A DNA stretch of 64,000 nucleotides from Buddleja alternifolia. Lineage: Eukaryota > Streptophyta > Magnoliopsida > Lamiales > Scrophulariaceae. The position numbers and the translations under genes were made by a program. Below are positions 11,082 through 22,609 of the stretch, piece after piece (within the stretch, counting starts at the first letter, position 1; each line of letters starts with the position of its first letter). Location of the stretch: NCBI GenBank assembly GCA_019426215.1, contig CM033401.1:16497134-16561133 (forward strand). Direction: 5' to 3'. The notes below the pieces were generated by a model. That model saw only the letters and a list, made by a program, of their open reading frames with translations, had not been told where the DNA came from and made no database searches.

Positions 11082-12590
11082 TGTTGGGAAAGTGCCTTTG
11101 ATGCCAACGAGGAGATTAGAATATAAGGCACCAGTTTATATTGTACAACCCTTAACTAATAGAAATGCATTTGATATATTGTGCGTATAAGTCTTAATGG
11201 CATCTATAAGACTTGAATGAATAATAAGTCCATGTGAATCAAGGTAGACCTTCCACTCCTTATTGTAGTTATGGAGATACGCATTGGAAAGTTTGGTACT
11301 TGATTACTTAAATGGTTCGCAAGTCAAAGAATGTCAATTGGGCATTGAGATGCGTGTGGACTTATATAACACATACTTTGACAGGGAGTGCCAGTCTAAC
11401 ACTATGGAATAGTGGGAGTTTGTGTCATAGATACATTGATGAGATTAATGTATTCGAACATGGCTCGTAGTAATCCAATCACATGTTTGTGATGTCAAGT
11501 CTGTCATTAGAGTAGTTAGACCCAATTCACCCGTTGGTGGGGTCAACCTCGAAGTGCGGCTTGATGGGCAAGTAGCAGTCTTAATTGATTAGCAAGAAGG
11601 AATTCATTATCTTGAAAGTAAACGAGAAGTATCCTATGCGATTATGGGTAAATGAGATTAAAGTCTCTGGCCAGAGCTCATGAACTAACTCGTGTTTGAC
11701 ACGGAGGGTAGTTTTATAATCTCATGTTACTATGATTCTTAGCATAGCATCGAGTCCTATGAGTTTGACATTCCACGACTCTCACTCGATCGGGATACGT
11801 CAGTGAAGGGATTATACTCATACAGTATTTATAATCTAGAGGTTCGTAATGACATAGTCATTTCGTACTCGGTTGGGCTACGATGTGGGGCCACGGTGCT
11901 CTCTAGGTGTCACTCACATCCTTTGGTATCCTCCCATTGCCAATCAAGACGAACCTAGAGAGTCGCGCTATAAAGAAATAGACCGGAAATCGAGTTTTGT
12001 ATTTGGAGGGTATTTTGGTAATTTGTCCTATGGTAGGACAAATTAATTAATTGGACGAACTAATTTCATTGGTTGTTTAATTGGATTAAACAATGGTAAA
12101 TTAAATTATTTAATTTGAATAGTTAACTGGGTTAATTTAATATTTAAATGGAAATATTAATTTAATGTATATTTGTTTAATTGGATTAAATGTAATATAA
12201 TTAAATTAAGTGCACTAAATTGAGTGGGTCAATTTAGCCCACATGGGGTGTCCGACATGCCTAATAGGCGTTTACAGCATGGGCTTAAATTAGAGGATTA
12301 TTTAATCCTCCAACATAAACACTAGAGAATTAATTCATTCAGTCAAATTGAAAATATTGAAATCCTCCACCAAAATACAAGACAGAAAATTTCATATTAT
12401 CTCTGCCTAGCCGCCTCAGGAGATGATGATGAAGATTTCAAAAAATCCATTCCTGCGTATAAATTGGAAGGTAAGTTTTTTGCGTTCTTCGTTTTATGTT
12501 AAAATCAACAAAAATCCACAAATTGATCTTGGCTTTGGGAATCCGGATATGTTTTAAATTTCGCTGCGCATGATACCAGAATTCAAAACA
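11082..12590 (+). mobile_element. 3' LTR of the decayed copia element
   Basis: It starts TGTTGGGAAAGTGCC straight after a purine-rich AAGTGAGAGAT tract and ends ATTCAAAACA, so it has TG...CA ends over 1,509 bp. A block with CTCACTCGATCGGGATACG recurs in the LTR fragments at 13163-14393 and, inverted, at 15253-16233. The middle is very AT-rich with repeated TTAATTGGATTAAA-type words. Confidence 0.8.
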
Positions 12591-13162
12591 ATTAATACTT
12601 AATAATATTATTATTTTAGAATTAATGAAGTGCTATTAATAAAAAGAGCTTAATATTTAATTAATTTCCAATTGGGTTGGACTGAGAATATTATTTAAAT
12701 ACTTAACCCTGGGTTTGGAATTAGATGAAGCCCAGTAAACCCATCCCCCTAGGTCAATTCGGCCGCCCCCTCTCTCTCCTTAATCAAGGAGTAGATTCTA
12801 TTAAACACTAGGTGTTTAACTAAAAACATAACTTTTATGTGATTTTTCATTTTAGAGAGTAAAAAAGAGTAAAACACTAAAATCCTTCTCCCTCCACATA
12901 AACCCTAATCTGTCCAACCCCGTTTGAGGTAGAGGAGGTCAAGCTTCAAGAATTGAAGATCATCTTTGCGTGATAATCTAGAGGAAGAAACGATCCGTTG
13001 CTTCTCAAAATCTTGGCTTTAGAAATTCATCAAAAAGGTAATTGGATTACATCTTATTCGTGTTTTCGATTTTATGTGAATATACAATTATCAAAACGTG
13101 AATTGAATCCGGGCTTTGTGAATTAGAGAAAAAAAATTTATCCACTGGTTCGATTCACAACA
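12591..13162 (+). mobile_element. Copia LTR fragment, R/U5 part only
   Basis: It abuts the LTR end at 12590 and finishes with the family-type end CGATTCACAACA at 13162. It contains a GCGTGATAATCTAGAGGAAG block that matches GCGTGATATCTAGAGGCAG at about 14185. The U3 part is missing, so it is a truncated second LTR of the same superfamily in the same orientation. Confidence 0.65.
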
Positions 13163-14393
13163 ACTATGATTTCCTAAAGCACAGCATCAAGTCCTGTGAG
13201 ATTGACTTAATCCATGACTTTCACTCGATCGGGATGTTACAGTGAACGACTTATACTCACATGGTATCTGTGAGCTAAAGGTTCGTATTGATCTATTCAT
13301 TTCAATTGGGTTTCCGTGTAAGTCCACGTGACTGGCTTAGTGACACTCACATCCTTTGTTTCCTCTCAATGCCAATTGAAACGAACATAGAGAGTCGTCC
13401 TTCGAAGGAATTGAGAGAAGAAAATTCTTTCGTTGTCAAATATATAAATTAGGTAATTTGCTATTGGATGAGCAAATTAATTTATTTGATTAATTGGATT
13501 AATGAAAATAAATTAATAATAAATAATTAGATGTATTTATTATGAAAGCATTAATTTATTTGATTAATTAGATTAATAGAAATAAATTAATTATAATAAA
13601 TAAATAGACTTATTTATTATACTCATCCTTTTATTAAATAATTAAATTATTTAATTTAGATGATTATTAATTAGTATTATATATATATATATATATATTT
13701 TGGAACTAGTAAGCGTTTTTCATTAAACTCAGACACTACATCATACCCAGGCATACCCGGTTTTACTAAGACTCAAAATTACAATTTATAAACTCCCATA
13801 TCTTGGCCACTAATTTTTGAACAGTACATTGCTCATGTATAAAATTCCCCTATTCCTTTCTAATTAGTATTATATTTTAATTGGATTAAAATATGTTGGA
13901 CCTAATTAATAATTGGACGAAGTTGAAAGTCAACATAGCCCAAAAAGGATGAGAGGGGGCGTGTATATGCGTGTGTAGGAGGAGTTGGATGGGCTCGAAG
14001 AGTTAGTTATTTCCAAGCCCATCACTCCTTATATATACCTAACACTGGTTCAGTCAAAACCTAACTCTCACATTAGACTTGATAGCAAATAAAGAAGAAG
14101 AGAAAATCTCTCTCCTCTCCCCTAGTAGCCGTTGGCCATAGTAGATCTTAGGGTGGTGGATTTTTCTTCAAAGTTCATTCCGGCGTGATATCTAGAGGCA
14201 GGAGTTTCAAATTGTTGCTACTCGTAAGATCAAGTCTTTAATCAAATCAAAAGGTTAGTGAAAAAGATGAAATTAAATTTCATCATCATGTAATTTTCGA
14301 AATTTGTAAAATCATTAAAACCCAAAAGTGATCCAATTGTTAATATGGATATGTATATACGTTTCCGATGCGCATGAACTAGGATTCACAACA
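13163..14393 (+). mobile_element. Copia LTR fragment lacking the 5' third, with LINE tail inside
   Basis: It begins mid-LTR (ACTATGATTTCCTAAAGCACAG resembles the interior of the 11082 LTR) and runs through a TATA-like TATATATA at about 14030 to an AGGATTCACAACA end. A LINE tail interrupts it at 13683-13860. Confidence 0.65.
13683..13860 (-). mobile_element. 5'-truncated LINE 3' tail with 15-bp target duplication
   Basis: TAATTAGTATTATAT occurs at 13668-13682 and again at 13861-13875. The insert starts TTTTGGAACTAGTAAGC, like the 3' end of the LINE at 44654 (TTTTTTGGAACCGGTAAGC). It is therefore a minus-strand, severely 5'-truncated insert of a related LINE. The poly(A) end is replaced by a TA microsatellite. 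Confidence 0.78.
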
Positions 14394-15252
14394 GCGAGCT
14401 GATTTGTTTTACCTTGATTTTGAGATTGTTTTTATATAGAGTATGTTGAATAGAATGTGTTTTGAGGAATGTACTTGATTGTTGTGACATGAAATCATTT
14501 AAGATCTCAAACCAATTGTAAAATCTAAACTTATGAATGTTTGTTCTCCATTTATTTATCAAGACGAGCAAAGCCTAGTTGGGAGATAGTTGATAAGTTC
14601 ATGTTTACGATATTTTAACCCCTTTTTTAGGTGCTTTCACTATGTTTAGTCATGATATTTCTACATTTTGCTTTGATTAGCTGTCGTTTCATGAACAGGG
14701 ATCCAAGTTGAAAAGATCAATAAACAGGTGAAAAGACCGAAGAAAAGAGCAAGAAGCAACAATTTAAGTTCCTGCCTAAGAGGACCACGGTCTAAACCAC
14801 GATCCTGCGAAACTAGCTTAACCAAGGTCCACCACGTGTCAGAACGCGGTCTAGTTTTCTATATCCTGATTTTTATATCTACTGATTTTGGACCTTCAGG
14901 CATACTTTTGAGCTGCAAAAAGGATTTTTATTGCTCTCTAAGACCGAAGGAATAAACCTCAAGTCCCAAGAAAGCTTGAAGATGAAAAAATCATCATCAA
15001 AGCTTGAATTCACCCATTGTGATAGGGAGTTCTTCAATTTCCCCTTTTAGATTAGTGCTTAGCTATGTCTCTTAGGGATTTTGAATTAAATATTGTTACA
15101 AGTATGAACTAAGTTACTTTTAATTAGGTTATGTGAAGACTTAGTGATATTTTTTATTTTTTGATTCTTAGTTTACTGGATTAAATATGCTCTTTGTTAT
15201 ATGTTTGATTTTGTGCTTAATGCTTGGATATGCATGATCACCATATGTTTGA
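14394..15252 (+). mobile_element. Athila/Tat-type gypsy 3' end: PPT and start of LTR, truncated
   Basis: AAAGCCTAGTTGGGAGATAG (14571-14589) is followed at 14591 by TGATAAGTTCATG, the same arrangement as the PPT/LTR junction of the element at 36290-42191. About 660 bp of LTR follow, with an ATGTTTGATTTTGTGCTTAA block also found inverted in the 36-42 kb LTRs. It ends where an inverted copia LTR begins. The first 197 bp are 3' internal sequence without an ORF. Confidence 0.7.
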
Positions 15253-16233
15253 TGTTGTTAGGAATCCTTTTAATCGAAACGCAGCGGAAATTAAAACATG
15301 TCGGATTCATAAAGTTGAATCACTTTATGGTTGTTGATGATTTTTCATATTTCAAGAACATTAATCATAAAATCGAATTAGCTTGCTTGAAGCGTGATTC
15401 GATTCTTGATCTACAATCTACAACAGCAATCCCCGGGACTCCTGTCTCTAGAGCTTCATGCGAAGTAAGCTTGAATTCTCCGGATTCCTCTCTCCTTGTG
15501 AAAAACGGCTAGGCAGAGAAGAGGAGGAGGGGTTTTCTTTTCTGTACGTGTTAGGCGGATAATTGAATTCTGCTTTTACCTAGGAGTTTGAGGATTAAAT
15601 AAATCCACAAATCCTAAGGCCCATAGTGGGCGCCTCTTGGGGCCCTAGTGGACGACCCTGATGGCCTAAATTAGTCCAGTCAACTTAGTCCATCTTTTAA
15701 TTAATTAATCTAGCTTAAATTTAATTAAACACACAATTAATTAATTAATCAGTTCTTTTAAATTCAAATAATTAATTAATCTAATTAATTTAATACTTGA
15801 ATTATTGATTTAATAAATTATCATTTAATCTAATTAAATAATTAATTAAATCAATTCGTCCTTTTATTTAATTTGTCCATCCAATGACAAATTACCAAAA
15901 TGCCCTTACAACGAATACATAAAGATATCTCGCTTACTTCTTATAGCTCGACTCTCTAGGTTCATCTCGACTTGAAATGGAAGGATACCAAGGGGTGTGG
16001 GTATCACCTAGCTAGTCCCGTGGACCCACATCGTAACCCAATCGAGTACAAAAATGATTGTGTCATTATGAACCTCTCGATCATAAATATCATATGAGTA
16101 TAAGCCCTTCACTGACGTATCCCGATCGAGTGAGAGTCATGGAATATGTCAAACTCACAAGACTTGATACTGTTCAATAGATCATAGTAAGATGAAATTA
16201 CCAAACTACCCTCCGTGTTCCACACGAGTTAGT
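15253..16233 (-). mobile_element. Copia LTR fragment (minus), 3' two thirds
   Basis: Read on the minus strand it passes through the TTTGACATATTCCATGACTC and CACTCGATCGGGATACG blocks of this LTR superfamily and ends GATTCCTAACAACA. SIRE copy 1 interrupts it at 16233/16234. A very AT-rich AATTAATTAATT stretch lies at 15690-15880. A short + strand ORF (15201-15512) is incidental. Confidence 0.7.
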
Positions 16234-17726
16234 TGGTGGTCCCAAGTGGCATACGAAAGGGTCTAGAAGGGGAGGTTGAATAGACCCTGAAGTCTTTTTC
16301 GACTTCAAAAATTCGTATCACTTTTAAAGATTAAAACACTTAGAAAGCTGAGCGCTTGGGTCAGACGCTTCAGTAAAGATAACTTAGATTTAGTGATTTC
16401 AGCAATTTACCAAAGTAGGGTAACGCTTAGATCGCTTAATCAGGATTAGCACAGCGAAAATGATTTTAAAGCTTTAGCATTCGTTTTGGTTAAATAGTCG
16501 CTTAGCAGATTGACTTGTCTTTTTCAGAATAGATAAAATAATATGAAACAAGACAATAATAAAAGCAAATGACACAAGATATATAAGGTTCACTACGTGA
16601 TGTAATCCCAGCTACGTCATTCTTCTCCTTTTTCACTTGGAGGAAATTTACTAAGATGATTATCAAAGAATCACACAGAATCTTCTACAAGATAGTAAAT
16701 AGGTGAAAATGATCTCGGGCTCCTTGATCATACAGATGTCGGCACTAATGAAGATCTTCTTCTACAAGCTTCTCTCACTCAGAAATACTGTCTGTTTCAA
16801 CAACTTTCTCACTCAGATAAAATGTTGAGGGTTTTATCACGAGGGTTTGTTTGTTTTTGGAAAGATCAAACAACTTGGAATATCTCAGTAAGAGTTTAGA
16901 TTTCTTCTTTGGAAGATGTTTGAGATATTTTTGACTGTATGGAATGTATGTAAAAAGCTTGAAAGATTTTGGCTATGGAGTTTCTAAGCTTTTTCTTCAG
17001 CAAATTTTTTCTTGTGCATGTACGTATATATCTATTTGTATTTATTTTTAGGGTTTGCTGGAAGTAAGGTATTTATAGGCAATTCTTGGGATTTGTCCGT
17101 TGGATACATGTGAGAGTGTGTCTTTCACGCGGCGCATGATTATGCCTTTTCTTTGACATTCCTGAATTCCTGCTGGTTCTGATTGGATGGGAGCAGCTAT
17201 AAACTCTGAATTTCTGACAGTCTAGTGAAAAGGTGGCTTGTCCACAAGTCAAATTAGCTTATCACATTTAATGCTCTTATTAGGCATTTAATGCATTTGA
17301 ATTTGTTTCCCGTTGGAAATAAATGTCCGTTGAATTAATTGCATTTAAATTCTTCATGACTTGAGAATTTATTTCTGGTGAATCTGATACTGATCGCTAG
17401 AGTGCTTTGAGCGCTTGATACATGAATCCTGAAATAATCCTTTAGCGTTTGACAGACGTTAAGGATAAATCTTCATCTTCTTCTGAGTTCAGACGCTGAT
17501 CTTTAACTCCATCTCTAATAGGCTCATCTAGAATTCTATTAGCGATTCGGTATCTAATACTTAGTCTAAAATCTACAAACATAAAAATTACAAGCCTAAC
17601 AAAATTACATTCTTTCAAACGCTTATACAATTGATCTATGAAACATAAACTTACATTATATTTTGGGGTCTAACATAAAATCCTATCCTGTCATCATCAA
17701 AACATCTAACATGAAATTTCCTAACA
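16234..17726 (-). repeat. 3' LTR of SIRE copy 1 with adjacent PPT
   Basis: On the minus strand it runs from TGTTAGGAAATTTCATG at 17726 to GGGACCACCA at 16234. A polypurine tract (AAAAAGGGGGAAAT on minus, 17727-17741) abuts it, as expected for a 3' LTR. A TATA box (TATAAATA on minus) lies at 17070-17077. Confidence 0.88.
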
Positions 17727-17966
17727 ATTTCCCCCTTTTTGATGATGTTAAGACTTTAACTCTTATAACTCTTTTATAAATTAAGAGTTAAAAAAAAAAC
17801 CCAAAAATAATTATAAGTTAGCGTTTGGAAATTTAGTCAAGTTAGCTAATGTTAGATTAGCCTCAACAAGGTGTTTCAGCGATAAATCATTCATTCATAT
17901 AGAAAGATAAGCATACATGATTTATACTGAATAAAATAGCAAAAAAAATAAAAAAAATTCAAGCAT

Positions 17967-18276
17967 TCATCTTTTCTGTCGCTTTATGCTTTCTTGTTTT
18001 TGGTAGATCTCATTTGCTAAGTCTATGAGGAGTCGATCAACGTCTATCATGGTGGTATGTTGGAGTTCATCATAGTCATGCCTTCGCTGTCTAGCGCTTT
18101 CATTCAGTTCTTTCAGCCTATCGACCCATTCCCTTGGAGGAATACCAAGTTCACAAATTAAGTCGTAATATATGTCTTGTCTTCTATCGTTGGATGGTTT
18201 CTAGTTGATAGGTCGTCTAAGCGGTCCGGCATAAGGATGAAATCTCATACTTTCCAAAAAATCAAGCCTATTTACA
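17967..18276 (-). pseudogene. C-terminal remnant of SIRE env-like ORF
   Basis: The minus strand reads MRFHPYAGPLRRPI, then a stop (TAG), then a charged helical segment (CELGIPPREWVDRLKELNES ... DVDRLLIDLANEIYQKQES) ending in Lys/Arg-rich residues and TGA at 17967-17969. It sits about 240 bp before the PPT, where SIRE elements carry the end of their env-like gene, and the helical, coiled-coil-prone end fits. The in-frame TAG and the loss of everything upstream make it dead. The assignment rests on position and composition, because copy 2 lacks this part. Confidence 0.6.
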
Positions 18277-18278
18277 TG

Positions 18279-20649
18279 TGTTGACCGATTTCTTGAGTGA
18301 TAATAAGGGAAGGGGGCGATTTTTTTACATGTGGTGGAGGAGGAAAAGAGTTTTCCCCTTCTCCAAGTCTTCATAGGATAAGGATTACTAGAGAGTTTAG
18401 GAGAAAGGAAGTTTCCTTTTCCTAATTGGACTCTAGGTAATCTTCACCTATAAATAAAAGAAGAAGGAGACTAAAAAGGATGATGATTTTTGTTGGAAAA
18501 ATTCGCCCCTCCCTAGCTTCTAAAATCGGACACCTTCTTCTCCCTTTCCAACAAGACGTCGTTCTATTCATGTGTTGAATTAAATGACTTAGAAAATATT
18601 CCTACCCTTCATATAATCAAGCCTAAGTTAAGCTTAGAATCGTTTTGTTGTCTAGCACGCAAGGCAAGACGATTGGTGACTTAAACGACGTGTGGATTGA
18701 TAAGAGGCATTTTTACGTGTTTTTAAGCCCCTTTGCGTTTATGTCTTAGGTTCATTTATCGCTTGATTCTTGCCACATGTGCGTTTAATTCGGCATTAAG
18801 TGATTTCAGGTCTTAAATGGATACAATCAAAGAACGGGATGAAAATGACGTATAAAACAAGTTTAGGCCAAATTGCTACGCACCCCTACGCCTAGGCGCC
18901 ATCTTGCCCACGCCCGGGCGCCGTATCTGCATTTGTTTCCACGGTTGAGCGCTATTTTCTTATGTTTAGAGACCGAATTGGATGAATTTTGCTTCTACAA
19001 AGTTGTAGAACTATGTGTTAGCTTCAAATGAGACTTGAATCATCCAAATCGGAGTTTTGTGGAGAGAGTTATGAAGGAATACAATTACTGCGCCAGACAG
19101 AGGCAAATACTCCCAACATTTGCTGACGGCGCCCGAGCGCCATAATTCCCGCGCCTAGGCGTGGCCACATCCGAGATTTGATTCCTTTCAGCCAAAAGAT
19201 CATCATTTGATGGGGGAATGGAACATTTAAAGCCAAGAGGTCATCACATGTATGAGAGGGATGTCATAAGTATGTTTCTTACTAGATCTACTTTAGGGAA
19301 TTTTATACTACTCACTTTAAGAGTAGTGGAGGACACACTAGGGGGGGCACACACTAGGAGCTGATTTGTGGTGGTCTTCTTAAGGCATTTTTGAGCAATT
19401 GACCGAGACATCTTGGAGGAGGAGAGAGAGAGAGGCATTTTTGGCCATCACTTTTCACTCATCATCATTCATCACCATTTCTTCATCACTTTTGGAGGGG
19501 AACAAAGAGAGAGGAGCTAAGGATTGAAGATCAAGAGAGCAAAGATCCATCATCAATCAATTGAGGGAGTTTTAATTATTTGCATTTACATGTTTATTTC
19601 CATGAGTATGTATATGTTTGTATTAGATGTTCTTAAGGCTTTGATGAGAGGCTAATATTGTAGAACTAAGGCCATGTGAAGGCCAAATTTATGAATCAAT
19701 ATATGTGAAGTTGCTCTTTGTATTAATTTCCTATTGCTTTGTGTGTTAATTCTATGCTTTTATTCCAATCATGTGTTTGATCACCATATGCTTGCTATCT
19801 TGCCTAATCTAGTTGTTCGAGAGAAAATAGATTAGGGTGCAAGAGAATTAACACATCATCCGAAACAAATGAGGGATTGCCCTAGAAATAGGTAAAGATT
19901 CCCGGGTGTTGTTAGCCGGATTCATTCGGGGAAGCTCTAGAACGTTAATGCGTGATTTTTGATTAGATTCTCGGATAGACATATTTAGAGAACCGTCAAT
20001 TAATCATAGGATTATTATGTGCCGAGACATCGGGTAATAGTTAATTTAGGAGTTTCCACCAAAGCAATAGGAGTCTAATAATTCGAAGAGTAGCTCATAT
20101 ATATTGACGAGTAGATTCGGTTGTAGCATGTGCCTTAGTCATTTTATCATACGTGAGATTAAATCTATAGTACGTTTCTCTTTGGTTCTTCGTTTGTTTA
20201 ATCTTTTTCTTGCACTTTACTTTAATTGTCTTATCTTTTATCGAAAATCATTAACTAGAATTCAAGTCCTTGTGGTTCGACAACCCGGACTTTTTGTCCA
20301 CTTATTACTACACACGTCTAGTGCACTTGCTGTTATAGCACGTTAGCTTTTAGCGTGTCATGGATACATCTTAGAGGTACAATGCTTGGAGCACTCTAAA
20401 TCGGGAGATACGAAAAACGACGGGCAATTTCTCACCCAAGGGAAATTGTGTGGATTTGCACCACAGGGTTGCTGAGATCCAAAGTACGTGGTGAAACGAA
20501 ATTTTCGAAAGGTATAAATTCGTTTACCTCCTTATCAAATTCGATCGAACCAATTCCATATTCCTGTTTTCGGGTGGTTGTACATTTACTTTTGTAAAAT
20601 TTTAATTTTCTCTTCCACGAGCCACCCGAGGGAATGAGTCAACCCAACA
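18279..20649. mobile_element. LTR-like filler block inside SIRE copy 1
   Basis: Apart from the solo LTR nested in it (18698-20360 plus a 5-bp duplication), this is about 700 bp with LTR-like ends: TGTTGACC at 18279 and CCCAACA at 20649, so TG...CA with similar inverted tips. It joins gag sequence (right) directly to env-like sequence (left). There is no matching target duplication at its ends, so it probably marks a deletion between two insertions. No ORF is supported, and the family is not recognised. Confidence 0.5.
18698..20360 (+). mobile_element. Solo LTR of a Tat/Athila-type gypsy element (copy A)
   Basis: It starts TGATAAGAGGCATTTTTACG and ends TTTTAGCGTGTCA. It is flanked by TGGAT at 18693-18697 and 20361-20365, a perfect 5-bp target duplication, so this is a classic solo LTR of 1,663 bp. 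A second copy lies at 30259-31926 and a third begins at 63941. Near its start it carries GC-rich palindromes (CGCCTAGGCG, GCGCCCG-type) at about 18886-18925 and again at about 19126-19165. A conserved 80-codon frame at 20104 is not considered a gene. Confidence 0.92.
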
Positions 20650-21011
20650 GAACCTTCACACACTATAGCCAACTTATCCCATATTTCTTTGGAAGTTTTA
20701 CATTGCTTGATCTTGTTGAATAATGCATCATTGTCTCCTAACGCTGAGTACGGTGCACTTCGTCCAACATTATCTAGATTTGCTCTTTTCCGATCATCAG
20801 GTGTCCATTCTAACTTAGGTTTCTCGAAATATCCATCTGGAGTGGCTTCATCAGCTCTAGGTGCTCGAGTTATCACTTTCATGATCTTAATAGGGCCATC
20901 TGAAATTACTTCACACAATTCATTATCGCAAGAACATAAATACGCGAATGCTCTAAGTTTTCAAGAATCATAGTTTGACTTTACCAACTTAGGCATTTTG
21001 TTAAAATCCAC
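20650..21011 (-). pseudogene. Gag N-terminal fragment of SIRE copy 1
   Basis: The minus strand encodes the start of SIRE Gag (KIMKVITRAPRADEAT, PKLEWTPDDRKRANLDN, ALFNKIKQCKTSKEIWDKLA), collinear with Gag in copies 2 and 3. It stops after GAAGGTTC, where the LTR-like block begins. The original start codon, ATG in the other copies, reads GTG here (21009-21011). It cannot make a functional capsid protein. Confidence 0.85.
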
Positions 21012-21115
21012 AATGAGATGTTTTGAGAGAGAGAGTTTTAAAAACGACTAAGTTTTAGGAAGATGGATCTAAACAAGCAGTTACGCTCGGAAACGCTTAG
21101 GTTTCTATTTCAACC

Positions 21116-21127
21116 GCTCTGATACCA
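21116..21127 (-). promoter_or_regulatory. Primer binding site (tRNA-iMet) of SIRE copy 1
   Basis: The minus strand reads TGGTATCAGAGC, complementary to the 3' end of plant initiator tRNA-Met, two bases from the end of the 5' LTR. It primes minus-strand cDNA synthesis. Confidence 0.92.
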
Positions 21128-21129
21128 CT

Positions 21130-22609
21130 TGGTGGTTCCAAGTTGCATACGAAAGGGTCTAGAAAGGGGAGGGGTTGAATAGACCTTGAAGTCTTTTTCG
21201 ACTTCAAAAATTCGTATCACTTTTAAATATTAGAACGCTTACAAAGCTGAGCGCTTGGGTCAGACGCTTCAGTAAAGATAACTTAGACTTAGTGATTTCA
21301 ACAATTTACCAAAGTAGGGTAACACTTAGATCGCTTAATCAGGGTTAGCACAACGGAAATGATATTAAAGCTTTAGCGTTCGTTTTAGTTAAATAGTCGC
21401 TTAGCAGATTGACTTGCCTTTTTCAGAATAGATAAAATAATATGAAACAAGACAATAATAAAAGTAAATGACATAAGATATATAATGTTCACTAGGTGAT
21501 GTAATCCAACTATGTCCTTCTTCTCCTTTTTCACTTGGAGGGAATTTACTAAGATGATTATCAAAGAATCACACAGAATCTTCTACAAGATAGTAAATAG
21601 GTGAAAATGATCTCGGGCTCCTTGATCACACAGATGTTAGCACCAATGAAGATCTTCTTCTACAAGCTTCTCTCACTCAGAAATACTGCCTGTTTCAACA
21701 ACTTTCTCATTTAGATGAAAGGTTGAGGGTTTTATCACGAGGGTTGGTTTGTTTTTGGAAAGATCAAACAACTTGGAATATCTCAGTAAGAGTTTAGATT
21801 TCTTCTTTGGAAGATGTTTAAGATATTTTTTACCGTATGGAATGTATGTAAAAAGCTTGAAAGATTTTGGCTATAGAGTTTCTAGGCTTTTTCTTCAGCA
21901 ATTTTTTTTGTGTGCATGTACGTATATATCTATCTGTATATCTTTTTAGGGTTTGCTGGAAGTAAGGTATTTATAGGCAATTCTTGGGATCTGTCCGTTG
22001 GCACATGTGAGAGCGTGACTTTCACGCGGCGTGTGATTATACCTTTTCTCTGACATTCCTGAATTCCTACTGGTTCCAATTGGACGGGAGTAGCTATAAA
22101 CTCTGAATTTCTGACAGTCTAGTCAAAAGGTGGCTTGTCCACAAGTCAAATTGGCTTATCATATTTAATGCTCTTATCAGGCATTTAATGCATTTGAATT
22201 TATTTCCCGTTGGAAAAAAATATCCGTTGAATGATTGCATATAAGTCCTTCATGACTTGAGAATTTATTTCAGGTGAATCTGATACTGATCGCTAGAGTG
22301 CTTTGAGCACTTGATCCATGAATCCTGAAATTGTCCTTTAGCATTTGACAGACACAAGGATAAATCTTCATCTTCTTCTGACTTCAGACGCTGATCTTCA
22401 ACTCCATCTCTAATAGGCTCACCTAGAATTCTATTAGCGATTCGATGTCTAATACTGAATCTAAAATCTACAAAGATAAAAATTACAAGCCCCACAAAAT
22501 TACATTCTTTCAATCGCTTATACAATTGATCTATAACATTATATTTTGGAGTCTAACATAAAATCTTATCTTGTCATCATCAAAACATCTAACATGAAAT
22601 TTTCTAACA
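21130..22609 (-). repeat. 5' LTR of SIRE copy 1
   Basis: This 1,480-bp LTR is collinear with 16234-17726 but carries scattered substitutions and small indels, so insertion was not recent. A TATA box (TATAAATA on minus) lies at 21968-21975. The end GGAACCACCA abuts the PBS. Confidence 0.88.

Larger units (their letters stand above)
16234..22609 (-). mobile_element. SIRE/Maximus-type copia retrotransposon, copy 1, internally deleted
   Basis: Two LTRs of about 1.49 kb in the same (minus) orientation enclose a PBS next to the right LTR and a PPT next to the left LTR. Only the start of gag and the end of the env-like gene remain between them. The middle is replaced by an LTR-like block (18279-20649) that itself contains a solo gypsy LTR. 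The flanks TTAGT (left) and CTAAT (right) are not an obvious 5-bp target duplication. Confidence 0.85.

Noticed and set aside
20104..20346. An 80-codon ORF in the gypsy LTR, repeated almost unchanged at 31670-31912
   Set aside because: The two are copies of the same LTR, so conservation is explained by common descent. There is no domain, and it lies near the U5 end.
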